NCBI GenBank assembly: GCA_027886185.1
Contig: WOAB01000527.1
Coordinates: 1,798,001 to 1,862,000 of the forward strand
Source: Rheum nobile
Lineage: Eukaryota > Streptophyta > Magnoliopsida > Caryophyllales > Polygonaceae
Length of the DNA stretch: 64,000 bases
Direction: 5' to 3'
Under the pieces are notes generated by a model. It was not told where the DNA came from and did no database searches. It was given only the letters and a program-made list of their open reading frames with translations. This document shows positions 12,140-23,670 of this stretch, piece by piece. The position numbers were made by a program, and so were the translations under genes. Numbering within the stretch: the first letter of the stretch is position 1; the number at the start of each line of letters is the position of its first letter.

Positions 12140-12520
12140 CTAGAAAATTATACCATTCATAGACAACATAGCAAATACAAATAACACCACAACAACAATC
12201 ATCTCCATCCTAGACCTAGCCACAAATTTTACAAAATCTTCTTCTTTGGTCTTCAATGCCTCTTCCAGCTTTGTGCTCTTTCTTTCCAATTCTTTCTTTT
12301 GATTGAATAATCTCCTAATTATGCTTGCTGCCCTTGGATCAAATGGATCATCAATCCAGTGAAAAAACCCACAACCTTTTGCTCCATTTGGTGTATAGAA
12401 TGAGCAGCCTAAAAACCCCCTTCCATAGTTCATCTCAGTATAGGCAGTGAACATCCTTGCCCTTTCCTTACACAGACAAACTATGCCACCATTGTATGAA
12501 ACAGAAGAATCACAAGACAT
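12140..12520 (-). CDS. GRF-type zinc-finger protein with C-terminal membrane segment (MULE accessory ORF)
   Basis: 126-residue product. The start is the ATG at 12520-12518, just inside a good splice acceptor (TCTTGCAG) that suggests an upstream leader intron. Residues ~15-57 form a GRF zinc finger: CLCKERARMFTAYTEMNYGR, FLGC, then GCGFFHWIDDP. This family binds single-stranded or structured nucleic acid in host proteins such as topoisomerase III and NEIL3. A charged coiled-coil stretch (QKKELERKSTKLEEALKTKEE) follows, then a hydrophobic tail of ~20 residues ending GIIF that could be a membrane anchor. Such GRF-coil-TM proteins occur widely in plant genomes. The convergent position inside the MULE suggests an accessory gene, but its role is inferred only. 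Confidence 0.75.
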   Translation of the reverse strand: MSCDSSVSYNGGIVCLCKERARMFTAYTEMNYGRGFLGCSFYTPNGAKGCGFFHWIDDPFDPRAASIIRRLFNQKKELERKSTKLEEALKTKEEDFVKFVARSRMEMIVVVVLFVFAMLSMNGIIF

Positions 12521-13411
12521 TTCCTGCAAGATTTATCCATGCTTTGTTATCAAGACAAACTATGCAATAAACACATTTCCTGCAAGATCAATTGTCCAAA
12601 AATATTGCTCTGATGCAACCAAAACTCTAAAGCCCCAAAAAATGGATACAGACAAAATATGCCATAAACACAGTTCCTACAGTATATGCTTCTAATTAGC
12701 ACACTGATAACTTGTATAATCAAGCATCAAAACTCAAAAGCCCTAAAAATTTGAGAAGTTCATAAGTACCTCGATTGCTTAATTCGTTATGGATTTCCTT
12801 CACAATTCACCCAACTGAACATGCACAAACTCCTTATTTCCTTCAATTGAAGCTTTCTTCTTCTGTAAACCCTAAAGCCCCAATTTGTGGTTCTCCTTCT
12901 TCGCCTTCTGTAAACTATATAATAGGTTAATTTTATGTGAAGATGTCAGAGAATTGGATAATCTAATAGCACTATTGAGACATCGATTATTTACATCATG
13001 CACCAATAGCTTTCACTAGACGGAGGACAAAGACAATCGATTTAGGACGACTGATTGTTAGTAAATAATAAAGCAAACTATTTTATGGACAATATAAACC
13101 CTTCAACTAGTGGTAGCATAAATTCAATTATGTTTGTATTTTTAGTTTTTTTTTGTACTAAATCGTTTTAGGTAGGTGTGTTGTTATTTTGGTTAAGGAT
13201 GATTTTTATTGTTCTATTTTAAACATAAAAGACATTATTAAAATGCAATAAATTTGTAAGATAAAGGCAAAGAATTAGAAACGTGGAGTGTAGTGGAGCA
13301 TGTAAGAAATGAGAATTGTTGTAGCAAGTTTCTTACAAATACTCGAGTTCAAGTACAACATATAATTAGATATGCATTTCTAAAATATTTCCCAAATATT
13401 TTTAAAGGAAA
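12521..13411. other. GRF ORF leader and non-coding flank
   Basis: 12521-12920 reads on the minus strand as a probable leader for the GRF ORF: acceptor at 12520-12530 and RC words such as AAACCCTAAAGCCCC at 12865-12885. 12921-13411 is AT-rich with no ORF and no matching MULE terminus. Confidence 0.5.
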
Positions 13412-13703
13412 AAACGCATCCTTATAAAAAACAACTACCACTCTAATTCAAAATTTAAATTGAACTTCTGACCAAAATAAATAAATAAAATTGTACTTCG
13501 TACAATCATAGCATTTTATACCTAAAATACTTAGATATTATATTTTTTGTCAAGACTTAGATATTACATTTAAATACATATCAAACAATATATCATCTAA
13601 GATAAAACATGAAACAACAATCCATATATTAGAAACTCAAATTTAAATTGTGACACTATATATACATAAAAGGTACGTGCGAAGCACGGGCTTCGATTTC
13701 TAG
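13412..13703 (+). mobile_element. Second Helitron 3' end
   Basis: Homologous to about 440-739: shared blocks include ATTCAAAATT-AAATT, GTACAATCATA and ATTTTATACCTA, with both ending in GTGCGAAGCACGGGCTTCG. The terminal hairpin CGTG-CGAAG-CACG is at 13676-13688, CTAG at 13700-13703, and a T follows. If it belongs to one element with the array at 740-6237, the MULE lies inside that Helitron. Otherwise it is an independent truncated copy. Confidence 0.75.
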
Positions 13704-13704
13704 T

Positions 13705-14266
13705 AAAATATGAAGTTGGAACTTTATTCAATATGTAAAAAAACTAACCACACAAATTGTAGTTTCATCTTTTGACATGTATAGGTGTATTCGCATGATT
13801 AGAAACTTAGAATTGAATATCTGATGTATATATGTGAATATATATACGTAGAAGGATAAATAAATATAAATAATTAAATAAAAAATTTAATTTAGATGTA
13901 AGTAATTAAACATTTTAAATTTCATACTATAATTCGAAGGGAGAAAACCTTTGCATTATATTACATAATTTATTTATTTTTTAAAAAATATTACCATTTC
14001 TGAACCATAAATTGGAGGCTAGAATTATATAAACGTGTAAGTATTAAAAACTATAAGAGTATTAAACGTAGCTTTGGTATATTGCTTACATATATATTAA
14101 TTTACAAATAAGTTTAGAAAATATAATTTTCAATATTTAGCACTACATATATAGATTATAAATAAATTTAAATATAAATAAATAGTTATTGTTTTATCAC
14201 TAATTAATAGCTAATAATTTAAGAATATTATAGTATATAATCGTTAGACCATAAAAAAAATTATCG
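13705..14266. other. AT-rich spacer
   Basis: No ORF, RNA gene or TE end seen. Very AT-rich. It ends in AAAAAAAATTATCG just before the poly-T that marks the LINE tail, so the last few bases may be the LINE target duplication. Confidence 0.5.
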
Positions 14267-14298
14267 TTTTTTTTTATGAGGAAAGAATTAGACAGGTC

Positions 14299-16413
14299 TT
14301 AGCTGCGATGCGAAGACCAGCCTAGAGCATCCTTGCGGATGAGAACCCGAAGTTCTGAATCAAGATTTAGGTTAGACACAAGTGGTGAAAAACTAAGTTT
14401 AGCAATGTGATCAACAACACGGTTCACCTCCCAAAAAATGTGTCTAAAACGAACCTTCTGGAAGGAATGGATGACTACAATAATGTCAGCAACAACCATT
14501 TCAATCTCCCAGGGACAATCCCAGATGCCCTTTATAGCATTTATAAGGCAAAGATTGTCTCCCTCAATTTGAAGTTTTGGAATGTTTAGGGTCTTGGCAT
14601 GATTAATGCTATTTTTTAATGCTAGTGCTTCAGTCATGAGAATGTTGTTATACCCGCTTCGTTTTCTTTCCATGTGGATAACTTCGGCTTTATCGTTTCT
14701 AATAATGAACCCAGTACCAGCTTCACCATTAGCTAGTTTGGATCCATCAAAATTGATTTTGTAAAAGTTATGAATTGGTTTTTCCCATTTTAGGAGTTTT
14801 AATTTCCTAGTTTGTTGTGGTTTCCTCTTTATATGGGGTAAGTCATCCATTTTGGAATTTTTAGTTTTGTTCCAGTTTTTAATTAGTGTGGTGATATATT
14901 GTGAAAGGTCCTTAATTCTAATATTAGGATCAGAGTTAAAGATGAGTTGGTTTATGTTAATCCACAGTCTCCACCAAGTAGTGATGAGGCATATGAATTC
15001 TTGTTTACTAAGGAGGGAGGTTAGTTCAACCAAGATGTCCCTTGTTTTTTTGTTAGTGGTGTCTGGGTGTTTGACTATGGTTTCAATTTTTGGATTTTGT
15101 TGTTTGATGTGTTTGAGCGTAAAGGAACATTGTGTGAGAAAGTGGATAAGGTCTTCGAGAGGGTTGTCGCAGGAGTCACAAGCAAGGGGGACAGGAACAT
15201 GCTTCATGGCAAGTCTTTGTTTGGTGGATAATCCGTTATGACAGATTTTCCAGAACAAAGTTTTGTACCTTTGGGTAAGTGTCTAGTTTCCAAATCCAGG
15301 CCATGTTGTTATTGGAGGGTGTTTGATGTTTAGTGAATAATTCGAATGTTGATTTTGTAGTGAACCATCCATTTCTATTGGGGGCCCAATACAATCTATC
15401 AGGTATAGGGTGTATTGGGATTGATGTGTCAAGGATTTTGTTAACAACAATTGGATTAAGAATTTCTTTTAGTTTGGTGTGATTCCATGTTTTATCACTG
15501 TTGATGAATTCATTTACTTTAATATTAGTGTTGATAGTGGTATGTGGTAGGGTGTTATTTCTAAGATTAAAATCAGATATCCAGCTGTCATACCATAAAT
15601 TAATGGAGTTTCCATCTCCGACAAGCCATTGGAGGCCATAAATGATTTCCTTTCTTTGTTTGATTAGTTGTGACCATTGCCAAGAGTGATTTCTTTTATT
15701 ACTGTAGTGGAGAATTGATATCTTTCAGATATTTTTCTGTGATGATTTTGACCCAGATATTGTTTGGTTTAACTAGAATTTTCCATAGGAGTTTCATCTG
15801 TAATGCTTTGTTCATGTCTTGTGTCTTTCTGATGCCATTGCCTCCATTTTCTTTGTTTTTGCATATTTTGTCCCAGCCTATTAAGGGTTTATACGATTGA
15901 TCTTTATTCCACAAGAAAGTTATGTTAAGAGTATCAAGGTTTTTGTGGATGTGGGATGGGAGCATGAAACTTTGCATAATGTAATTTGGTTTAGCTGCCA
16001 GGTTAGATTTAATCAGGATTGCTCTACCTTCTTGTGAGAGTGAGTTTGCTTTCCATTTTGTAAGTTGCTTAGTGGTTGACAAAATGGTATCTCTAAAAGT
16101 GTCATGATTTACTTTTCCATTGATAATAGGACACCCTAAGTATTTTTCGAGGGATGTCGTACTTGGGATACTAAGTACCGATTGTATGATGTTTTTAGTG
16201 TTAGTAGAAGTGTTATTGGTAGTTTGGAAGGCTGATTTGTGGTAGTTGACAGATTGTCTAGAAATGGAACAATATTCTTCGATTATAGTCTTAATTTTGG
16301 AGCATGCCGATTGGTTAGCTTTACCAAAGATGAGGATATCATCAGCGAAGGACAAAAAAGGAATATTGGTCCCTCTTCTAGAGATTTGGAATCCTAGTTG
16401 GTTAGGTCTACAA
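14299..16413 (-). pseudogene. LINE ORF2, 3' half: RT palm end, linker, RNase H
   Basis: The upstream part has the RT catalytic box intact (FADDILIFGKA near 16340), then KYLGCPI and the maturase-like thumb GRAILIKSNLAAKPNYIMQ. The downstream frame (15258-14299) begins in the zinc-binding linker (CDSCDNPLEDLIHFLTQC). It continues to RNase H: INFDGSKLANGEAGTGFI with the first catalytic Asp, EALALKNSI with Glu, QIEGDN with the second Asp. At least one frameshift separates the two parts between 15258 and 15699. The 5' end is cut by the LTR element at 16413. Confidence 0.85.
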
Positions 16414-18927
16414 TGTAACACCCCCCCGACTTATTGTCGGTAGTGCCACACGCCAGTGACCTCATACGTTGCTATCCGATGTCACCCAAGGCTTTAATCG
16501 GAACAATTAATCTTAAATAAACACAATTAAATAACGAAAGGTTAAACAACGGAAGACATTTGAATATGAAACTCAATCCTTTTATTAAGAGATTTCTCGT
16601 CAAACGAGAGAAGTGTTTTTACAACAGAGTGAAATTACAGCGGAAGACTTTAAATTACATAGCGGAAGACTTCAAGAATAAACCTAATACATGACTAGGT
16701 TATAGAAATACATTTAAAGTAATACTTAACGACTTTGAAATACCGGCACTGAAATCTGCAACTGCAAGTCTCTTCTTCAACGGTTACTTCGACCTTCGGG
16801 GACCAACCACTAATGTGCCGTATAGGACGGATGACACCAGCCAACCATGCAAGGAATAAAACCTGGTTGATTAGTCTAATGAAAGACTATACAAGGGTGA
16901 AAACAGAATTGTCCTAGTGATCATAACCGTTTACTATCATTGTTCCTCGAATAACAACCGAATGAACGATATATAACTCGAAACTTTTACGGAATGATTA
17001 AAGTTTAGACATGCACTAAAAAGGAAATGAGCCTTAAGGGAAACGTATGAAGAGAAGACTCCAAAAGATCGAGTCTAATGGAAAGTATAAAGAGAAGACT
17101 CCAAGAGATTGAGTCTTATCGGAAAGTATGACAACTGTTTGGGAACATAATAATAATTTCACACAAGCGTTTAAAAAGACTTGACCATTTGAATCCACGA
17201 CCAACCTCACCGTGCAATGCGAATTCAGATTTGGAAGGAGGACTTACTCTAATCGAAGTCCGGGCGGTTTCCACGTTATACTCCTCGCCCGAGGATATAT
17301 TATATGTGCACAACGACACTTATCTTGTTTAATTCCAAAACGCATATTCACGTTATAAGCTTTTATCATATAAATATATCATCTCAAAACAAGAGATATC
17401 TTGGGAGCGTATCCCGAAAGAATTGGCACCAGTTGTGTGCACCTCCCCTATACTCGGATAAGGGATAGTCATGACTAGGGAAATGGTGTTAGGGCTTGGT
17501 CATCCTATCCACCATGGTTATAAAGAAACGACTAGACCTCGCAAGGTACATAGCGTTCCTACGAATACTCGTTCTAACTATATTTCAAGTTCACACATAA
17601 AATCCACACCAGTACCATCACGGTAATAACAGATATAATAGCATTGTTTCTAGCAATATATACAACCTATTATAATATCATGTTTTAATCGTATCATTTA
17701 TCAAATCTGTTCCCAAACGAAAACAATAGTCATCCCAATTTAATTAACAATTAAACAATTGATAATTAACGGAAACATGGAATGATAAGCAAGAGCGAAC
17801 CGCCACTTGCCTTAGCCTAGACGAACGATAGAGCGACAACGAGTTTCTGGGTCTGGAACGGGAACGGAAATCGGATTACAGATTCCTACGGACAGCGACC
17901 CCACAACAAAACCCTAGGTTAGATTCGACAACTAAAATGGTATGAATCTAAGAAAGAACGAACGAAATCGAAAGGACGAAAGCCCTGCCCGAGACCGGCA
18001 TGCCCAAGGCCACGATCGCGATTGTCAGAGCAATCCGCGGTCGCGGCTGGGATTCCGCGGTCGCGGGCGTCGAGGACAGCGTCCGCGATCGACAAAGCAA
18101 TGTCCCTGAGCAACTGGCCGACGTCCGCGATCGTGGCTGTCATGACCGCGGTCGCGGCCGACCTTGTCACAGCCGCGGTCGCGACTGTTCATGTCTGCGG
18201 TCGCGGACATGAACACAACGACTAAGAACGAAGGAAAAACTCACCGGCGACGACTCCTTGGGGCTCGATTCGAGGGAGCTTCACTTTCGACCACCTTGCA
18301 CCTCCAATGGACCACCCTACAAGCACCACCACCTCCAACGAGAGCTCCGGCGACAACTTCAAACTTTCCGGCGAAAGCTCGAACTCCGGCGACAAGCACC
18401 TTGGGAGAGAGAGATCGGGATTGGAGTGCTCTCAACCCTCCGAATAGACTCCCATTTATAGGCCAAGGAGAGAGAGAAACCCAACAAGATCAACAGTGGA
18501 GTAGAAGATCGACGGTGGCGCGAACGATGAAGCTCGGCTGAACACGCAACCTCGCACGCCTGGGATTTTCCGCGGTCGCGGTGGGTATTGCCGCGATCGC
18601 GGAAAATTCCTTTTCCCAGCTCTCCAGTGCACGATTATTCCGCGATCGCGGCGACTCTGCCGCGGTCGCGGAAATTCCCCTTTTTGCGCCTTTTGCCCGG
18701 GAGAAGGTATGGGCATGGGTTCTAAACCCCGGTAATAATATATTTGTACCCAAACAAATATTCTAAGCCCCGAAAATATGTCGAATGTATTTTATACCTC
18801 TCAGGGAAATAATACATAGATCGAACACGATGCAGAAAATCCGAACTTTGCCAAACGAGTCTTGCTTTCCCAACGAGAGTTGGAATAATTACCCAAATAC
18901 CCTTACTAAAAATGATGGGTATTACAT
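16414..18927 (-). repeat. LTR (3' LTR in element orientation), 2,514 bp
   Basis: Starts TGTAACACC and ends TATTACA. Full-length copy that includes segments absent from the partner LTR, mainly about 16907-17206 and 17660-17750. Contains a minus-strand TATA box (CTATAAATGG, complement of 18452-18462) and CpG-rich palindromic boxes. The short reading frames here (Arg-Asp-Arg-Gly-rich) are by-products of those boxes. Confidence 0.95.
18012..18206. repeat. CpG-rich palindromic boxes downstream of the LTR promoter (3' LTR copy)
   Basis: About eight copies of CCGCGGTCGCGG, CCGCGATCGCGG or one-base variants are scattered over 195 bp, often with TGAC or GTC flanks. A second cluster with four copies lies at 18570-18672. 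The motif is nearly palindromic around GCGATCGC. Surrounding DNA is AT-rich or of average composition, so this is a very local CpG island. Confidence 0.85.
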
Positions 18928-21900
18928 CACTTCCCCCTAAAAGAAGTTTCGACCCCGAAACTTGGCCGAATAACCCAAAAAAACGAGGCGTTACAACACT
19001 ACCCCCTTAAAAAGGTTTCAACCCCGAAACTAGCATTGCTAAGCTAAAGGGACCGGTACTACCATAATCTCCTTACCTGATCTTAGTATCCTTAATCATC
19101 TCATCCTTGTACTTGCTTCCTAGGGAAAACGATCTGTTTCCTCAACCATACTACTATCTCGCACATGCTACTTCCATGTACTATTCTTGTACTAACTCGT
19201 GACCATCCTCAAGGTCATAATTATCTTAGGATAATTGTCTCCTAAAATCATCGCACTAGTCTCGCTATACCTTAAGCATGAGATTATACATATTTCTCTT
19301 TCACCTTTCTCTAAACTTTTCTCAAAGTATGTACCTTATCTTCCTTAAGTCGATATCCTTGAATAAATTTGGTTTCTGAAACCTGTACTACCAAAAATTG
19401 AACTATTTACTCGATCTTGATTCCACTTACAACATACTGCCTACATCCCTTACTCTTGCTAGAACAGATGTGATCATTCACAAGATTACCATTATCTCGC
19501 TCAGAGTATCCATTACAATCTCCAATATAACCTCATTGTTATGACCTATTCTTCCTAAAGACCTTGATGTCCTTAATTAGAAGAATACAACATCACTCTA
19601 CTAACTTTCCTTTCGACAATCCAATCCTCAAGTACATACATAGAATTTCACTATACCTCAACTTAGTACCTCTCTTGTCATATAGACCTTACTCCTTACA
19701 TACTCGGCTCACCTATTCATTGGTTACCTTACTCGCATTTGGCCCTTGTGCCATATCTTTAACTCAAAATCTTCACTCTTGTGATCCCACAATTACTCAC
19801 ACCACTGCCTATGTCTGATTACCTCAACATGATTTACTAATCCTCTCCATAGGATTATACTCTCGTCTTACCCAAACGTGTCCTACGATCACCTTAATAA
19901 ACGTGGATCACCTTTTCCTCAAGTCCACTTGATATCATCTACCTACTTACTTTATGCTACACTATTGACCTTCAAAACCGTAACAACTTTTACCGGTCGA
20001 GTTTGCTATTCACCCAAAAATCCTTAGGCAATCAGTTGTCCTCATGCGATTTATTATCCCAAATCGAGCACTCTTTTGCTTTATGGATATTTACCATTTA
20101 TCCAAGATTAACTTAACGTATTCCTTATTCAATCTCTAACTTAAACTTTTAAGGTTCCTCAACTCTATTTACTCAAAATACCATATGAATGAACAATACC
20201 TTGCCTTCAAAATCAATCACTTCACGTCCTAAATCCTTCAATTGGTATATATACGAGTAACAAATGTTACTTTACTCCTTAAATGCACATAAGACAATTT
20301 CCCATGCTACATCTTTTTGTTTATCGATATCCTCCGAATAACTAGGCCTTACATCATAACCTTTTAATTTCAAGTGGGCTTTCTCCCAATACAATCGTTC
20401 ACAACTTAACTTTCCAAAAAGTGCTATATCATAAGCTTTATAGACGTCACACTCTCTAACAATCCACATATCAGACCTTGTAAATCTCCAGATATCATAT
20501 CTCTATATCCCTTGAAGGTACAATTCACTGATTCAGTTCCTTGGCCCAAATAAGTTTGGCCCTAAAGCTCACTTCCAACTCAAAACCTCTAGTTTTCTCA
20601 AAACAAGGTCGTGATAATTCCATTAGCACAATTGTGGCTAATCACGTTATTTTCCTAAACGTGACCTCAAATCATCTTAACAGACATTGATCACTCTACG
20701 CCAATCCTTATGTCGTTTCTCTTGAGGAAGCCTCATAACGAACCTCAGCCTTTCCGAAAGTCTAATCCTCTGGTCCATAATGAACCTACTTACTTACAAC
20801 TTCCATAACCAAAATCCCTTGAGATATTACTCCTACTTCCTTAAGGTATCATCCTGTTAATTGATTCATTACCAACCGTATCAGTCACTTCTATTAGAAT
20901 CCTTTAACAGCTTCCTACGATTAACGCTTGCTACCTTACTCCTTAGGCGCACATAGACAATTCTCTCCACTAACTCCTTTAATATATCGGAATCATCTAC
21001 ATAACCTATCCTTAAACTGTAATCTTTCCAATTAAGTGGCCTCCTTCTAACACAGTAACTTCACAACTTAGTCTTCTTCAAAGAATTGCACCATAAGCCT
21101 TCTAACTGACAACTCACATAAAAATCCAAATATCAAACCTTACAAGCTTACAAGTATCATAACTCCTTATTCCCTGATCGTACAACCTACCAATCTCAAT
21201 CATTTGGTCCACTTAGATTTGGCTCAGCCGCCCTTTTCCTGACTCATATCCCAAAGGTTTGTTTAACATACTCAAATAACTTATCTCTAACTTAAGATCC
21301 TTATATTCCTTATACAATTTACTATCCATCCAAGACTTAATCATACCATTTCCTGATGGACCTCAAAACGAAACTTTGAATAGATCTTCCAAAATAATAC
21401 CTATGACTTTATACACTCGGTTTTTCAAAAAGTTGTAACCATTGGTCCTATACTGGTCGTACCCACTTATAAATCTCATAACCATAACTCTGGACTCTAA
21501 AGTCTTACTCAAGGTCGTAATAGAGGAAACAAGTTCCCTATGAACTATCCCTCTTATACATTCATTCCCTTCTCGACAATCTATCCACATCAATGCCTAC
21601 AGCATGACCTCATAACTAGGCATTCTGATCTTCATGTAGTTCATTCCTATGTGCTTTGACCAGAACAAATGTTTAGGGTACCCATATGAGGAGAAAAAAA
21701 AATTCTTGGTCCCATAGAGCATTAACCACATACATTTGTTTCCTTCACCTAAGAAATTTTGGTAAAACTCAAATCACGAGATAACGCTCTTCCGATCAAC
21801 GAAGGGAGTAATTAATGTCATACCGTTGTGACATTACTCCAAGAACAAAGAGAGATTCCTAATAATGGATCTAGCAATTCAGTAATGGAGTCGACCCTGG

Positions 21901-22193
21901 TGTTAACCATGTAGGGAACAAACACCTTTGTTTCATACGTTATCCCTCCTGTGTGAGTCCTGACAACCCTTATCCACACGTGACATAACTGTTTTTGGCA
22001 CTCACGGAGTCTCGTATGAACGAACAATTTGCAATAGTAACGAATTTAGTAATTTCCGGAACAAGGAAACACTTCTTTATTATTCGAAACATTACATAAA
22101 CCAACTGATAGAAAGTCAAATAGACGGATTACTGAACTATGGAGACTGTCGACACAACTCAACGCTCCTTATTCTAAAAAACTTTACTAAATA
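18928..22193 (-). other. Non-coding interior of the LTR retrotransposon
   Basis: 3.27 kb between the polypurine tract and gag. It is pyrimidine-rich on plus (purine-rich in element sense), with only short frames and no pol motif (no DTG protease, no YxDD, no integrase HHCC). Two diverged copies of a ~660-bp unit are visible: about 20280-20525 matches about 20940-21200, sharing GCACATA-GACAATT, CACAACTTA and CTATATCATAAGC-like blocks. The polypurine tract lies at 18928-18945. Confidence 0.75.
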
Positions 22194-22988
22194 CTACCAC
22201 TTGTACAAAGCTTCCCTCCCATCGGGGTGACGTATCACAAAGAGTCGCTGCTCTTGACCCGAAGATTCCATAGGCGCCTCGCCTCTATCACGAGTAGCAG
22301 ACTGCCTCGGAACAGATACTTCTGCCCGTGGGTTCTGTCCACTGCCAACTTTTGAGGCTTGTTCTGCTTGAGTTGGCCTTAGGCCCTTCTTCCTACAGTA
22401 TGCCTTCATGTGGCCTTCCCTTCCACAATAGTAGCATACCCTCTTTTCCTTTTGACAGCTAAAACTTTTATGCCAAACTTCACCATAATTGTGGCATTGA
22501 ATCCCGTCGCTATTCCAGCCTGAGTCTTTGGCGAAACCAGACTGAGTCGTCTTGATCCTAGTACGATCAGACTTCTCGATCTTGGTGGGCGACACCGGGC
22601 GCTTGAATGAGCCAGCCCTGCGATTCTGTTGCCCGCTCCTTGTCTTAATCTGTGCCTCCATACTAGCTGCGACTTGAGGTAAGGGGGCCTCTTGGACTTG
22701 CGGTATCATCTGGGTCGTTAATACTTCGACCACTAGCCCCATTATCTGTCCAATGGTCGCCGCATTTAGCACGATCGGGGCAGGAGGTGGAAATCCCCTT
22801 GCAGCTTGGGGGTCCACTTGTCCCTGATGAACATCCTGTCGTAGGGTCGGGTCACTACTATGTGATCCAGATCCCGCGTCTTCCCCTGGTGGAGTAGCAC
22901 TTCTCAACCGAATTCGAGAATCGTTGCTAGGACTTTCGTTAGCTGCTCGATTGATGGATCGGGTGTCCATCAGCTGTTGATGAACCAT
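22194..22988 (-). pseudogene. Gag remnant with zinc knuckles
   Basis: A 264-codon frame. The N-terminal part is rich in Pro, Gln and Ser, without a recognisable capsid fold. Two nucleocapsid-type knuckles follow: a damaged one CHNYGEVWHKSFSC (second Cys replaced by Tyr) and an intact CYYCGREGHMKAYC. The C terminus runs to YKW and a stop, with no protease fusion. Full Ty3-type Gag is usually longer and has a central capsid domain between the N region and the knuckles. That part seems deleted. It lies ~0.66 kb downstream of the primer-binding site, as expected for gag. Confidence 0.75.
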
Positions 22989-23649
22989 AACGTTAGTTTA
23001 GAACTTTTCCAACTTGTACTTGACACTGAGTCAATTACGTTATGATACGATTTATAAGGGTCCAAACTAATAACTCTATATTAGTTTGACTGGCCCACCA
23101 CCACTAACCGCAGAAACGACTTCTTCTCTGACTTACTTGGGAAGTGGAAACTCTAGGAGAAACATCAACCTTTAAATGACATTCCATCTAAGGAGAAACA
23201 ATATTCCTAAGAATGGATCTAAGGAATAAGTAACAGCTTGAATCTTGCATAAGTTTGAAAACCACTTAAATCTTATACTTTCAACTTCATACTTCATACC
23301 TTTAAATCTTATAAAAAAAAATATAGTTATTTATAAAGTTAGTTCCTCAAACTAGTGATATAATTATCACAAAACTCTTCTAAGACCCAAATCATACTTT
23401 TAAAGTTACAACCATAAACTTAATTTAATCGCTTATAACACGACATTTTATAAACCAATTATAAATAGCTTTTGAAGTTCAAATAGCTAAAACATTAGTT
23501 TAAATTAAATTCCAAGAAATAATTAAAACTTTTAAATTTAACATTAAAACTCTCGAAATTTATTTCAAATAGAAAATAGGTTAAAATTAGTTTCGAAATT
23601 AATTTTTTCGAAAATCCTCAAACCTAACAATAGGCCAAGAATTTTAAAA
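22989..23649 (-). other. Untranslated leader of the LTR retrotransposon
   Basis: Between the gag start and the primer-binding site. AT-rich, with no ORF. Probably carries packaging signals by position only. Confidence 0.5.
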
Positions 23650-23666
23650 CCGTTGCTCTGATACCA
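23650..23666 (-). other. tRNA primer-binding site
   Basis: The minus strand reads TGGTATCAGAGCAACGG. It lies four bases inside the 5' LTR, and the first 12 bases match the 3' end of plant initiator tRNA-Met. This fixes the element orientation. Confidence 0.9.
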
Positions 23667-23670
23667 TAAT

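Larger units (their letters stand above)
7071..12920 (+). mobile_element. Large Mutator-like element (MULE) with transposase and GRF accessory ORF; right TIR not found
   Basis: The left end is marked by a repeated AACCACCCCTTAT motif at 7095-7165 (AAACCACCCCTTATTTGG, GGAACCACCCCTTATATCG, AAAACCACCC), a style seen at termini of plant Mutator-like elements. The transposase gene follows at 8156-11675, with a convergent GRF zinc-finger ORF at 12140-12520. The inverted counterpart of the left terminus is not visible between 12900 and 13700, so the right end was probably deleted or overwritten. The extent to ~12920 is set by the leader of the GRF ORF. 7170-8155 is transposase leader with no strong ORF of its own. 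Confidence 0.7.

Noticed and set aside
18000..18766. Several overlapping frames of 60-125 codons rich in Arg-Asp-Arg-Gly, also at 24814-25606
   Set aside because: They come from the CpG palindromes and occur on both strands and in all frames of the LTRs. Not genes.
19564..19818. 84-codon plus-strand frame in the LTR element interior
   Set aside because: Antisense to the element, low complexity (Leu, Ser, Thr, His), no family resemblance.
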